In this document: piece after piece, positions 14,367 to 20,983 of the stretch
How the letters are laid out: every line of letters begins with the position of its first letter
How positions within the stretch are numbered: the stretch's first letter is position 1
IMG/VR virus record: IMGVR_UViG_3300022187_000167
Span: 1-28,454 of that record
DNA length: 28,454 nucleotides
Reading direction: 5' to 3' (one strand)
Origin: a virus
Notes under the pieces: model-generated
What the model saw: the letters and a program-made list of their open reading frames with translations, nothing else
Database searches by the model: none
What the model was told of the DNA's origin: nothing
Program-made: the position numbers and the translations under genes

Positions 14367-15254
14367 ATGAGCAAACCTTATATGAACGCCCCGTATATGA
14401 CTAAGCTTAAGGGCAAAGACTACATGATCGTAGCGGGTCGCTTGCTATGGTTCCGCGACGAATGCCCCACCGGCTCGATTATCACTAACCCGATCGTGGC
14501 AGGGACGCAAATCGTAGGCGTCAAAGCCGAAATCGTAGACAGCGATAACGTCGTACTTGCTTCGGGTATGGCGACGGTACGCGCCGGCAACGGTACAAGT
14601 TGGCAAGGTCGGGAACTTGAGAAAGCCGAAACGGCTGCGATTGGGCGCGCCCTAGCCCACGCAGGTTACGGAACACAATTTGCCCTCGAGGACATGAGCG
14701 AAGGCGACTATCTAGCCGACGCCCCCGTTAACAAACTAGACCCCCGAAAAGCAACCCCGACAGAACTACGTAACGAGGAACGCGAAAAACTCAAAGCGTG
14801 GGCTAGTAAAAACCCCATTGTAGAAGTTCACAAGATCGAGCGGGAAGGCTACTTCCGAAAGGGGAGCGCAAGCAATCCCCGTTATTCGGCTTGGGCAATG
14901 GTAGACGATACCCCGCTTCGTTTCGTTATGTTTGAAGAGCACGTAAACGCCGTACGCATGACAACCGCCCAAGCCGATACATACAGCACGATCGAATTCC
15001 CCAAGACCGCCGGCTTTGCATGTCGTATTACTCACAACCCCAAGCAGGGCGTACGAATTGACGAGCCAATCTTAGACCTCACAAATAAGGCGATCGCGTC
15101 CCAACTCGTTACAGATTACGCGGGCAAGTTTGCCCAAGACCGCAACGACGGAATTAAGACCATGCTTGATATCCTGAAAGTCGAAAAGTTCAGCGACTAC
15201 AAAGGATCATATCAAGACGCGCTTAAAGTCCTAAATAGCGCGGTACAAGCATAA
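14367..15254 (+). CDS. Putative Rad52-fold single-strand annealing protein
   Basis: Encodes 295 residues. The N-terminal half has YMIVAGRLLWFRDECP, a central beta region (GVKAEIVDSDNVVLASGMAT) and ELEKAETAAIGRALAHAGYG, followed by TQFALEDM. I recognise this layout in a common phage family. The KAET-IGRAL-GYG block resembles the helix of Rad52/ERF-type annealing proteins. Context supports recombination: SSB upstream, nuclease directly downstream with one base between. The C-terminal half (from about 135) is specific to this phage. Annealing activity is inferred. Confidence 0.6.
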   Translation: MSKPYMNAPYMTKLKGKDYMIVAGRLLWFRDECPTGSIITNPIVAGTQIVGVKAEIVDSDNVVLASGMATVRAGNGTSWQGRELEKAETAAIGRALAHAGYGTQFALEDMSEGDYLADAPVNKLDPRKATPTELRNEEREKLKAWASKNPIVEVHKIEREGYFRKGSASNPRYSAWAMVDDTPLRFVMFEEHVNAVRMTTAQADTYSTIEFPKTAGFACRITHNPKQGVRIDEPILDLTNKAIASQLVTDYAGKFAQDRNDGIKTMLDILKVEKFSDYKGSYQDALKVLNSAVQA

Positions 15255-15255
15255 T

Positions 15256-15534
15256 ATGAGCCGTTACGCCCGTAAACGTGATAGTAACGAGCGTATCATA
15301 ATCGAAGCCCTTCAGGGCTTCGGTTGCTTCGTGATCCAAGAGGAACATATTGATCTATACGTTAAACCGCCCCACTTGCCCTATTGGATCCCCCTAGAGG
15401 TTAAAACCCCACGCGGTAAATTGACCGCCTACCAGCGTAAGCTACATGACACACTAGACAACAACTACGGTTATAAAGTGCCAATCGTAACGACCCCCGA
15501 AGAGGCGTTAAAAGCCGTGGGGTTACTCGAATAG
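15256..15534 (+). CDS. PD-(D/E)XK nuclease, VRR-NUC / resolvase-like
   Basis: Encodes 92 residues. HIDLYVKPPHLPYWIPLEVKTPRGKLTAYQRK gives the D...E-x-K triad (D in HID, then EVK) followed by the GKLTAYQ helix typical of small VRR-NUC or Holliday-junction-type nucleases. The N-terminal helix is RDSNERIIIEAL. It starts one base after the annealing-protein stop. It probably processes recombination or replication intermediates; substrate specificity cannot be read from sequence. Confidence 0.75.
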   Translation: MSRYARKRDSNERIIIEALQGFGCFVIQEEHIDLYVKPPHLPYWIPLEVKTPRGKLTAYQRKLHDTLDNNYGYKVPIVTTPEEALKAVGLLE

Positions 15535-15602
15535 CTTAAAAAGCCCGTTATATATATATATAGTCACATAAATAACCACTTCCAGAAGGGAAAATAGAGA
15601 AA

Positions 15603-15797
15603 ATGAGCGACAAAGAGATAACCAGAAGACTGATAGAAGTAAACCAAAATATACTAAAATGGACTTTCCGCTTACGTACCGCAACGCTTTTTTATGGTCG
15701 TTATACACCTATCGAATGTATCAACGTCATTAATGAGCTCGAAAAAGAACGGCAATACTTGGAAGGGAAGCGGGATCACCTTCGGGGGATTGGGTAA
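15603..15797 (+). CDS. Small helical protein (unknown)
   Basis: Encodes 64 residues, charged and helical (KEITRRLIEVNQNILKW; INVINELEKERQYLEGKRDH). The upstream gap of 68 bases holds a TATATATATATA run but only a weak SD (AGAAGGG, 16 bases away). A terminator follows within 20 bases of its stop. No known domain seen. Confidence 0.55.
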   Translation: MSDKEITRRLIEVNQNILKWTFRLRTATLFYGRYTPIECINVINELEKERQYLEGKRDHLRGIG

Positions 15798-15810
15798 CAT
15801 GCAAACAAAA

Positions 15811-15839
15811 AGCCCCAATAATATAATGAGGGGCTCTTT
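15811..15839 (+). terminator. Intrinsic terminator, copy A
   Basis: AGCCCC (15811-15816) pairs with GGGGCT (15830-15835), followed by CTTT. The flanks CAAACAAAAA and GGGGCTCTTTGC recur in the second terminator about 110 bases on, which suggests a duplication. The T tract is weak, so read-through is likely. Confidence 0.6.
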
Positions 15840-15854
15840 GCGTTAGGAGTAGGA

Positions 15855-15908
15855 ATGCGGAAACGTTATGCTTTATGTCGTAAGTATATCGGCAAAAGGC
15901 ATATATAA
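15855..15908 (+). CDS. Microprotein of 17 residues, highly basic (candidate)
   Basis: ATG at 15855 with AGGAG five bases upstream; reads MRKRYALCRKYIGKRHI then TAA. Seven of 17 residues are Lys or Arg. It lies alone between two near-identical terminators. It could be a real arginine/lysine-rich nucleic-acid-binding peptide, or the product of a decayed gene. Support is limited to the SD and the strong charge bias. Confidence 0.35.
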   Translation: MRKRYALCRKYIGKRHI

Positions 15909-15925
15909 CAAGCCCAAACAAAAAA

Positions 15926-15947
15926 CCCCACGTCAGCGGGGCTCTTT
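15926..15947 (+). terminator. Intrinsic terminator, copy B
   Basis: CCCC (15926-15929) faces GGGG (15938-15941) followed by CTCTTT. The stem is weak (AACCCC against GGGGCT), but flanks and 3' end repeat those of the copy at 15811. Directly after it is AAAAGGA with a two-codon ORF (ATG AAT TGA, 15965-15973), then the next promoter. Confidence 0.45.
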
Positions 15948-15979
15948 GCTAAAAGGACAATATCATGAATTGAATATAG

Positions 15980-15985
15980 TATAAT
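15980..15985 (+). promoter_or_regulatory. -10 element before small wHTH gene
   Basis: A perfect TATAAT (15980-15985) in an A/T-rich stretch (GAATATAGTATAATATAAG). No convincing -35 is present at 17 bases, so it may need an activator. It lies about 32 bases before the ATG at 16018. Confidence 0.4.
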
Positions 15986-16017
15986 ATAAGCAAGCCGATC
16001 ATACAAGGATAAGCATT

Positions 16018-16344
16018 ATGCAAAGTGAAAATAACGAGCTAACGCCGGTAGAGAATAACTTCATAGATAATGTAATCCCATTGCTTACCAGCGACGAAGT
16101 AAAGACCTATCTAGTCGTAAAGCGTTTATGCTTTGGCACGGGGAACTATACAGCTTACATTAAACCAGCCGACATTATGAACCGAACAAACCTATCAGGC
16201 ATACGCGCGCTTAATGCCATAATGGAATTGATCAAGCATGATATCGTTTTGGAGCTTGACGACATGACAGCCGACGGGCAACTTTACGGGATCGGACCCG
16301 TGCCAAACCTCGAGGGACTTAGATCACGGATAGGGCTAGAATGA
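16018..16344 (+). CDS. Short winged-helix protein, paralogue of the replication initiator N-terminus
   Basis: Encodes 108 residues. It shares architecture and local sequence with the N-terminal domain of the initiator at 16847: VKTYLVVKRLCFGTGNYTAYI against the initiator's FKVYMFAIRHVYGW, and LYGIGPVPNLEGLRSRIGLE against AYAIGQDPDIEGLQRRAGIE. It lacks the initiator's C-terminal half. It may bind the same DNA or dimerise with the initiator and so modulate replication. Good AAGGAT SD; the stop overlaps the microgene start (ATGA). Confidence 0.65.
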   Translation: MQSENNELTPVENNFIDNVIPLLTSDEVKTYLVVKRLCFGTGNYTAYIKPADIMNRTNLSGIRALNAIMELIKHDIVLELDDMTADGQLYGIGPVPNLEGLRSRIGLE

Positions 16345-16436
16345 GCATAGCCATTGTATATCTATTAACCTGTATTTTATGGCTTGCCTTAGTTATTATA
16401 GGGCTATGGCTAGCAAAGGAGAAACGCAATAAATGA
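16341..16436 (+). CDS. 31-residue single-pass membrane microprotein
   Basis: ATG at 16341 overlaps the preceding stop (ATGA) and its TGA overlaps the next start (ATGA), so it is translationally coupled on both sides. The product has a membrane segment of about 22 residues (IAIVYLLTCILWLALVIIGL) and a basic tail (AKEKRNK), predicting C-terminus inside. It is shorter than usual gene-finding limits. Possible roles are a small holin or lysis peptide, superinfection exclusion or a membrane anchor; none can be fixed. The double ATGA join makes chance unlikely. Confidence 0.68.
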   Translation: MSIAIVYLLTCILWLALVIIGLWLAKEKRNK

Positions 16437-16627
16437 AACGACCACCAAAGACCAACGACCGCGACGCTTGGATAGACTTCTTAAAGTCGCTTGGGGATAA
16501 ACAACTTGCTTTCATGTATAAGGCATTATGTGAAGCCCCAAGCGAGGACATGATTAACGGGTTTGCTGCAAGGGATTGGGTAGACATGATCGTAACCGCC
16601 CGTTATGAACTAGCAGGCTTTGAATAG
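16433..16627 (+). CDS. Small conserved-looking early protein (unknown)
   Basis: Encodes 64 residues (MKRPPKTNDRDAWIDFLKSL...SEDMINGFAARDWVDMIVTA), helical and acidic in the middle. An AAAGGAGAAA SD lies inside the microprotein gene 10 bases upstream of the ATG. No domain recognised. A promoter follows within four bases of the stop. Confidence 0.6.
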   Translation: MKRPPKTNDRDAWIDFLKSLGDKQLAFMYKALCEAPSEDMINGFAARDWVDMIVTARYELAGFE

Positions 16628-16628
16628 G

Positions 16629-16639
16629 TATGCTATAAT
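16629..16639 (+). promoter_or_regulatory. Extended -10 promoter before structured leader RNA
   Basis: TATGCTATAAT (16629-16639) is a full extended -10. There is no -35 match at 17 bases, which is common for extended -10 promoters. The same TATGNTATAAT/ACT pattern recurs at 23293, 23841 and 23963. Confidence 0.55.
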
Positions 16640-16646
16640 TATAACA

Positions 16647-16711
16647 AGCCGTAGGAATGCGATATATATTAACCGAATGCGACGAGAAACGCCCCCGGTT
16701 GTCCTACGGCT
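16647..16711 (+). ncRNA. Structured leader RNA with 10-bp closing stem
   Basis: AGCCGTAGGA (16647-16656) is a perfect complement of TCCTACGGCT (16702-16711). Inside, AACCG (16671-16675) pairs with CGGTT (16696-16700), and GCG (16679-16681) may pair with CGC (16690-16692). The result is a three-tier rod of 65 nt. It begins about eight bases after an extended -10. It may be a separate RNA or the 5' leader of the initiator gene at 16847. No known RNA family recognised. Confidence 0.6.
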
Positions 16712-16720
16712 CATATAAAT

Positions 16721-16747
16721 AAAAAAGCCCGCCGAAAAAAAGCGAGC
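16721..16747 (-). terminator. Intrinsic terminator on the minus strand
   Basis: On the minus strand, GCTCGC (16747-16742) pairs with GCGGGC (16732-16727, one U-G) and is followed by six T (16726-16721). No + strand gene needs it. It fits a short minus-strand RNA started by the -10 at 16782-16790. Confidence 0.5.
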
Positions 16748-16781
16748 CGAAACAAAGTTATAGTTAGTCTGAAGTGATCTA

Positions 16782-16790
16782 ATTATAGCA
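16782..16790 (-). promoter_or_regulatory. Extended -10 on the minus strand
   Basis: The minus strand reads TGCTATAAT here, a perfect extended -10. Transcription would start near 16775 and end at the minus-strand terminator near 16721, giving an RNA of about 55 nt antisense to the initiator leader. No -35 match was checked beyond inspection. Confidence 0.4.
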
Positions 16791-16846
16791 GGCAAAGCGG
16801 GCAAACGCTATTATAATTAAGGTTCAATATACAAAGGAATAAGACA

Positions 16847-17737
16847 ATGCCCGAAAATAACTATATCCCCAATAGTTTCCAAACGCCTAATATCGTAGTA
16901 GACGAATTACTTTACTTGCTAAAGGGCGGGGAGTTTAAAGTTTACATGTTTGCTATTCGCCACGTTTACGGTTGGCGTAATGAGATCGAACGCGGTTATA
17001 GCCATATGAGTTACAGCATGATCGAGGACGGTTACGAAGCAAGCACAGGGACAAAGTTCCACGGTACCGGTCTATCACGTCAGTCTATAACGACCGCGCT
17101 TAATGCCTTAGTAGAATATCGCTTGTTAATCAAAGTAAAGACCGATTACGACAACGTAAAAGGGCAAGCTTACGCTATTGGGCAAGACCCCGACATTGAA
17201 GGGTTGCAACGGCGGGCAGGTATCGAGCCCGAAGTAGTCAAAAAATTAGACCCCCCAAATCAAGAGGTAGTCAAAAAATTAGACTACCCCCAGTCTAAAA
17301 ATGAGACTACCCCTAGTCTAAAAATTAGACACAAACAAACACAACAAACACAAGACAAATTTACGCCACAAGGCGACAAAGCGATTAAAGAAGATCGAGT
17401 ATGGGAAGTTATCTTAAGCATGGTCTTTGATATCGATTATAAACAGATCGAAGACCCCGCGCCCCTTAGTCGTACCTTCGGTAGAACTAATCTAATTCAA
17501 AAAGCATTACGTGACATTCACAGCGCCCACGGTACAACGTTAACCGTGAATCACCTTCGAGCGTTTAGCACGTGGTTTTATGATCACCATGATTATTCTA
17601 TGCCAAAGAGCGACGTTAAGCTTGGGGAGCTTTACTTAAAGTTTTATCATGAGAACCTTAAGCGTAAAGCCCAACAAGACGCGCCCGCTTTTGATAGTTT
17701 CGACTATTCACAATTAGAGATAGACGACTTAGAATAG
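16847..17737 (+). CDS. Replication initiator, lambda-O/DnaD-like
   Basis: Encodes 296 residues. Residues 1-125 form a winged helix of phage O / DnaD N-terminal type (PNIVVDELLYLLKGGEFKVY, YGWRN, GLSRQSITTALNALVEYRLL). Residues about 130-165 are a linker encoded by repeated DNA (EVVKKLDPPNQEVVKKLDY). Residues about 180-296 form a helical C-terminal domain. The wHTH would bind iterons within its own gene and load the helicase encoded next. SD AAAGGA. This is the usual arrangement of initiator followed by helicase. Confidence 0.8.
   Translation: MPENNYIPNSFQTPNIVVDELLYLLKGGEFKVYMFAIRHVYGWRNEIERGYSHMSYSMIEDGYEASTGTKFHGTGLSRQSITTALNALVEYRLLIKVKTDYDNVKGQAYAIGQDPDIEGLQRRAGIEPEVVKKLDPPNQEVVKKLDYPQSKNETTPSLKIRHKQTQQTQDKFTPQGDKAIKEDRVWEVILSMVFDIDYKQIEDPAPLSRTFGRTNLIQKALRDIHSAHGTTLTVNHLRAFSTWFYDHHDYSMPKSDVKLGELYLKFYHENLKRKAQQDAPAFDSFDYSQLEIDDLE
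17235..17330. other. Putative replication origin: four iterons inside the initiator gene
   Basis: Four 17-base units lie at 17235, 17268, 17291 and 17314: TAGTCAAAAAATTAGAC twice, CAGTCTAAAAATGAGAC, and TAGTCTAAAAATTAGAC. The consensus is a dyad, GTCTAA-AAA-TTAGAC. C-runs separate units and the last three are spaced 23 bases apart. To the right is a 30-base A/C-only stretch (ACAAACAAACACAAC...) then AAATTT, a possible unwinding region. Iterons within the O gene followed by an A-rich strand is the lambda origin plan. Confidence 0.8.
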
Positions 17738-17764
17738 AAGCAAGTTATATAAAAGGACAATAAC

Positions 17765-19684
17765 ATGAGCACGCTAGAAAATGTATTAAACGCTATAGAC
17801 GCGTTACCGCACACAAAGCGAACGCGCTACAAAGACGGCTATAAAATGAATGATCCATTTAACCCGTCTAGCGATTCCCAATCTTTTTGTATCTTTGATA
17901 TACGACCCGACGGGGAAGGCGCAACTTATAAATACTTTGCAGGTGGGGAAGCCGGGACGCTTTACGATCTAGCCCAAAAGTTAGGCGTAAAGATCGCAGC
18001 CGATACCCGCGCCCAAGCGATCAACACCAAAAAGCATTATGCAAATGGTCTCGAGGATTACGCCCAAGCCCACGGTGTAAGCGCAGACTATTTAACCCAA
18101 TGCCATTGGGTAGAGACCACCCACCACGGGCGACCCGCGTTACAATTCAAGACAGCCGGCGGGCTTCGGTATCGCTTTTTAGACGGGAACGCGCCTTATT
18201 ACGTATCGGAAAAAGGTTATAAAATTTGCTGGTATGGATTAGACGACGCCATTAACAAAGCGAACCAAGCCAACCACGACTATATAGTAATGTGTAATGG
18301 GGAAATATCCACATTAGCGGGCAAGTTTCACAACGTGCCGACGTTTTGCAAGACAAGCGGGGAGTCGGCTATCCCTGAAGATCTACTTAATGAGCTTAAC
18401 AACAAATGGAAGGGCAAGATCGTTATCGCCTTAGATTGCGACGACGCCGGGCGTAAAGCTTCCAAAGCCATACAGTCGCAGTTACAAGATAACGGGCTTG
18501 CTTTGGATCTTATGCTAACCGACGGCGGTGATCTTGCCGACTTTTGCCGGTTACATGGTGACAAGACTACAAACGCCATAGCCGACTTAATCCAAAAGCA
18601 ATACCCGAAGCCGACCACCACGGGGCACGATACCAACGCCCACCGTAGCGACGCCGTCTTTGCCGACGTGATCCAAGAGCTCGAAGGTCATAAACCAGTT
18701 GAGACCGTAAGCTTTTTATTCCCAATCAAAGAGCTTCGGAAGTTTGGGGGCTTTGCTGAATTATGCGAAACGGGCAAGGTTACGCTTATTGCCGGTGGTA
18801 GTGGTACGGGCAAGACGCAATTCCTCGAGACCATAAACGACAAGTTAAACCACCAAGGGCTTAACGGCTTTTGGTTTGGGGCGGAATGGCAAGCCCAAGA
18901 AATGATATGGCGACGGATCCAACGCTGGAGTAAACGCCTAGACAAAACGGCGGTAACCTATGACGATATCAGAAGACACCGGCTATATTTACACGACCAA
19001 CAAAATGGCATATACGACAGCGAAGGCGCGCCCCTATCACAAGCCCAATTGCAAGCGATCAAAGACGTACAATACTTTTTTAGCCATGAGACAGTCGGAA
19101 CCACCGAATACTTTGAAGACACTGAAAACTTAAGCGACGTATTTTACAACATGCGAATAGCTATAGAACGGGAACGCCGTAACAATCGTAGCATATCGTT
19201 TGTGATCTTTGATTATGTCCAGCTATTGAAAGCGTCGAGCCCTGATAGTTCCGTTAATCGCTACGAATATGCGTTCGAGCTCGTTAAAAGTTTTGCTATA
19301 GATTGCAATGTCCATGTCTTTATGACCTCACAAGTTAACAAGCAGAACCAAAGCGATATCAGCGCGGGCGTGTCTTTGGGTATGGAATCAGCGCATTATG
19401 TAAGAGGTGACAAAGCCAATCTATTCCTTACGCTTAACCGACAATACTACAAACAAGGCGACGATCATATAGAAACAAACGCCTTTTATCTTGTCATTGC
19501 TAAAGCGTCGCTAGGTGGTCGCCCCGAAGGATACAACGAACCACAATTAAGAATCCCTATGATTATGATCCCCTCACAATTGACGTTTAACACGGTAACC
19601 GATTGGAGACAAATTAACGAAGAGCCATTTAACCGTCTTGCTGATAACTTCTATTACACCGGCGGGGCAAGTTTCAACTTTTAG
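17765..19684 (+). CDS. Primase-helicase: TOPRIM domain plus DnaB-like helicase
   Basis: Encodes 639 residues. The N-terminal part (YKYFAGGEAGTLYDLAQKLG) resembles primase N-termini but lacks zinc cysteines. The TOPRIM domain has E180 (CNGEIS) and D224-x-D226 (ALDCDDAGRK). The helicase domain has Walker A GGSGTGKT at 344-351, Walker B VIFDYVQLL with D483, and FMTSQVNKQ. The T7 gp4-like order suggests unwinding and possibly priming at the fork. Absence of the zinc finger may mean it does not prime by itself. SD AAAAGGA. Confidence 0.9.
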   Translation: MSTLENVLNAIDALPHTKRTRYKDGYKMNDPFNPSSDSQSFCIFDIRPDGEGATYKYFAGGEAGTLYDLAQKLGVKIAADTRAQAINTKKHYANGLEDYAQAHGVSADYLTQCHWVETTHHGRPALQFKTAGGLRYRFLDGNAPYYVSEKGYKICWYGLDDAINKANQANHDYIVMCNGEISTLAGKFHNVPTFCKTSGESAIPEDLLNELNNKWKGKIVIALDCDDAGRKASKAIQSQLQDNGLALDLMLTDGGDLADFCRLHGDKTTNAIADLIQKQYPKPTTTGHDTNAHRSDAVFADVIQELEGHKPVETVSFLFPIKELRKFGGFAELCETGKVTLIAGGSGTGKTQFLETINDKLNHQGLNGFWFGAEWQAQEMIWRRIQRWSKRLDKTAVTYDDIRRHRLYLHDQQNGIYDSEGAPLSQAQLQAIKDVQYFFSHETVGTTEYFEDTENLSDVFYNMRIAIERERRNNRSISFVIFDYVQLLKASSPDSSVNRYEYAFELVKSFAIDCNVHVFMTSQVNKQNQSDISAGVSLGMESAHYVRGDKANLFLTLNRQYYKQGDDHIETNAFYLVIAKASLGGRPEGYNEPQLRIPMIMIPSQLTFNTVTDWRQINEEPFNRLADNFYYTGGASFNF

Positions 19685-19693
19685 GATAGATAT

Positions 19694-19715
19694 TATATAA
19701 CTTGAATGATAAAAT
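19694..19715 (+). promoter_or_regulatory. Promoter region of PP-loop gene with repeated TATATAACTTGA
   Basis: TATATAACTTGA (19694-19705) is identical to 14319-14330 before the annealing-protein gene. It is followed by TGATAAAAT (19707-19715), an extended -10-like element. No good -35 is seen. Shared 12-mer plus shared SD region suggests these two genes are controlled together. Confidence 0.4.
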
Positions 19716-19721
19716 AATGGA

Positions 19722-19741
19722 AGCCGGCGACGGGGTCGGCT
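19722..19741 (+). other. Leader hairpin A before PP-loop gene
   Basis: GCCGGC (19723-19728) pairs with GTCGGC (19735-19740, one G-U) around GACGGG, with an added A-T pair. The sequence from the stem's 3' arm to the SD (GTCGGCTTTGTATAAACTAAGGAGAA) is the same as at 20624-20649 before the next gene. It may stabilise the mRNA 5' end or act as a processing site. Confidence 0.6.
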
Positions 19742-19765
19742 TTGTATAAACTAAGGAGAAATATT

Positions 19766-20605
19766 ATGGAATTATGGAAGCATAAACGAGTTTTTAGCTT
19801 TGGAGCGGGTACGCAATCCATAGCGGTTATGGTTGCTCAAGCTCAAGGGCTATTAAGCAAACCTTACGACTACTTTATATATGCCGACGTGGGTCATGAC
19901 TCAGAAGATCCACAAGTAACGGACTACATGCAAAAAGTTATTATCCCTTTTTGTAATGAGCATGAGATCAAGATCGTAAGAGTAGCAAAGCAATACAAAG
20001 GACAAGAAGACACAGTATTAAAAGCTATCTATAGAGACAATCGGAATATCCCGATCCCCGTCTATATGGAAAATGGCGCGCCCGGGAACCGTACTTGTAC
20101 TTATAATTTTAAGATTAAACAAGTCGACGATTGGATTAAACGCAATCATATTACTCATGCCACTATAGGGCTAGGGTTTAGCTTAGACGAAACCCGACGG
20201 GCAAATAATAAACCCACAAACTTTATACCGATTGACCCCAAGAATGTAAATAAGACCGCGTTTAAACGCTTTGACTTCCCACTATTAGAATTACAATACC
20301 GCCGTATTGATTCTATCCGATTAGTAGAGCGCGCAGGGTTACCCACGCCCCCAAGATCGGCTTGCTTTTTTTGCCCGTTTAAAAGTCGGGGCGCATGGAT
20401 CGAAGACAAAAAACACCGCCCCCACCTCGTAGCAGAAGCGGTTAAAATCGAAGAAGCCTTAAACGCTAAACGGCAAAAGATCGGTAAAGATCGAGTTTAC
20501 TTACACCCTTCGACCGGCGGGCGCATGCACAGAATGCCCGACGCGATTGGGGATCAATTAAGCCTCTTTGAAGAAACTTGTGAAAGTGGTTATTGCGGTC
20601 TATAA
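19766..20605 (+). CDS. PP-loop ATPase, PAPS reductase-like family
   Basis: ATG at 19766 is chosen over 19742 because TAAGGAG lies right before it. Encodes 279 residues. The PP-loop is SFGAGTQS at 11-18. Later features are GNRTCTYNFKIKQVDDWI (C111), GLGFSLDETRRA and PRSACFFCPFKS with C200-xx-C203. The cysteines could bind iron-sulfur or zinc. This phage family resembles PAPS reductase/DndC-type enzymes and is thought to act on nucleic acids or sulfur transfer rather than sulfate assimilation. Substrate unknown; DNA or RNA modification is an inference. Confidence 0.78.
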   Translation: MELWKHKRVFSFGAGTQSIAVMVAQAQGLLSKPYDYFIYADVGHDSEDPQVTDYMQKVIIPFCNEHEIKIVRVAKQYKGQEDTVLKAIYRDNRNIPIPVYMENGAPGNRTCTYNFKIKQVDDWIKRNHITHATIGLGFSLDETRRANNKPTNFIPIDPKNVNKTAFKRFDFPLLELQYRRIDSIRLVERAGLPTPPRSACFFCPFKSRGAWIEDKKHRPHLVAEAVKIEEALNAKRQKIGKDRVYLHPSTGGRMHRMPDAIGDQLSLFEETCESGYCGL

Positions 20606-20613
20606 ATTAATAC

Positions 20614-20629
20614 GCCGGCTTCGGTCGGC
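20614..20629 (+). other. Leader hairpin B with UUCG tetraloop
   Basis: GCCGGC (20614-20619) pairs with GTCGGC (20624-20629) around TTCG, the very stable C(UUCG)G loop. Stem and downstream leader repeat those before the PP-loop gene while the loop differs. The preserved stem argues for a function in RNA. Confidence 0.65.
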
Positions 20630-20653
20630 TTTGTATAAACTAAGGAGAATATC

Positions 20654-20983
20654 ATGAACCAACAAGCCCAAGCGTATTTTAAGAACCTAAGTAAAAAAGC
20701 ACGAATTAGCGTTATTAACCACCAGTTAGACGTTATCGATCTCTTTCTTGAGCATGGCACTATTGCACTCCCACAAGTTGCGCGTATGACAAAAGCGAAT
20801 TTCCCCGCCCGTCGGGTTATGGCTAACCTTGCACGTTTCGAGGTGATCCAAAAGACCGGCGTTAAAAAGCTTTGGTATTTTCAAAGCAAACCCGTACAAA
20901 GCCCCGACTATGAGCTAAGCGATCAAGCAGCCGACTATATCGCTTTACTCTTAGAGGTGAGAGAGGCGGCGCAACGTGGTTAA
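20654..20983 (+). CDS. Small winged-helix DNA-binding protein
   Basis: Encodes 109 residues. A helix-turn-helix is visible at about 30-65 (VIDLFLEHGTIALPQVARMT, then FPARRVMANLARFEVIQKT), followed by a wing (VKKLWYFQSK) and an acidic tail helix. It is probably a transcriptional regulator or DNA-binding accessory. SD TAAGGAG behind leader hairpin B. It overlaps the next gene by eight bases. Confidence 0.65.
   Translation: MNQQAQAYFKNLSKKARISVINHQLDVIDLFLEHGTIALPQVARMTKANFPARRVMANLARFEVIQKTGVKKLWYFQSKPVQSPDYELSDQAADYIALLLEVREAAQRG

Noticed and set aside
15550-15562. TA repeat as promoter or origin element
   Set aside because: It is a simple TATATATATATA run with no -35, dyad or repeat structure; chance or weak AT-rich spacer is enough.
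17235-17330. CRISPR-like repeat array
   Set aside because: Repeats are 17 bases, spaced by 6-16 bases and inside a coding gene; they are iterons, not CRISPR repeats with unique spacers.
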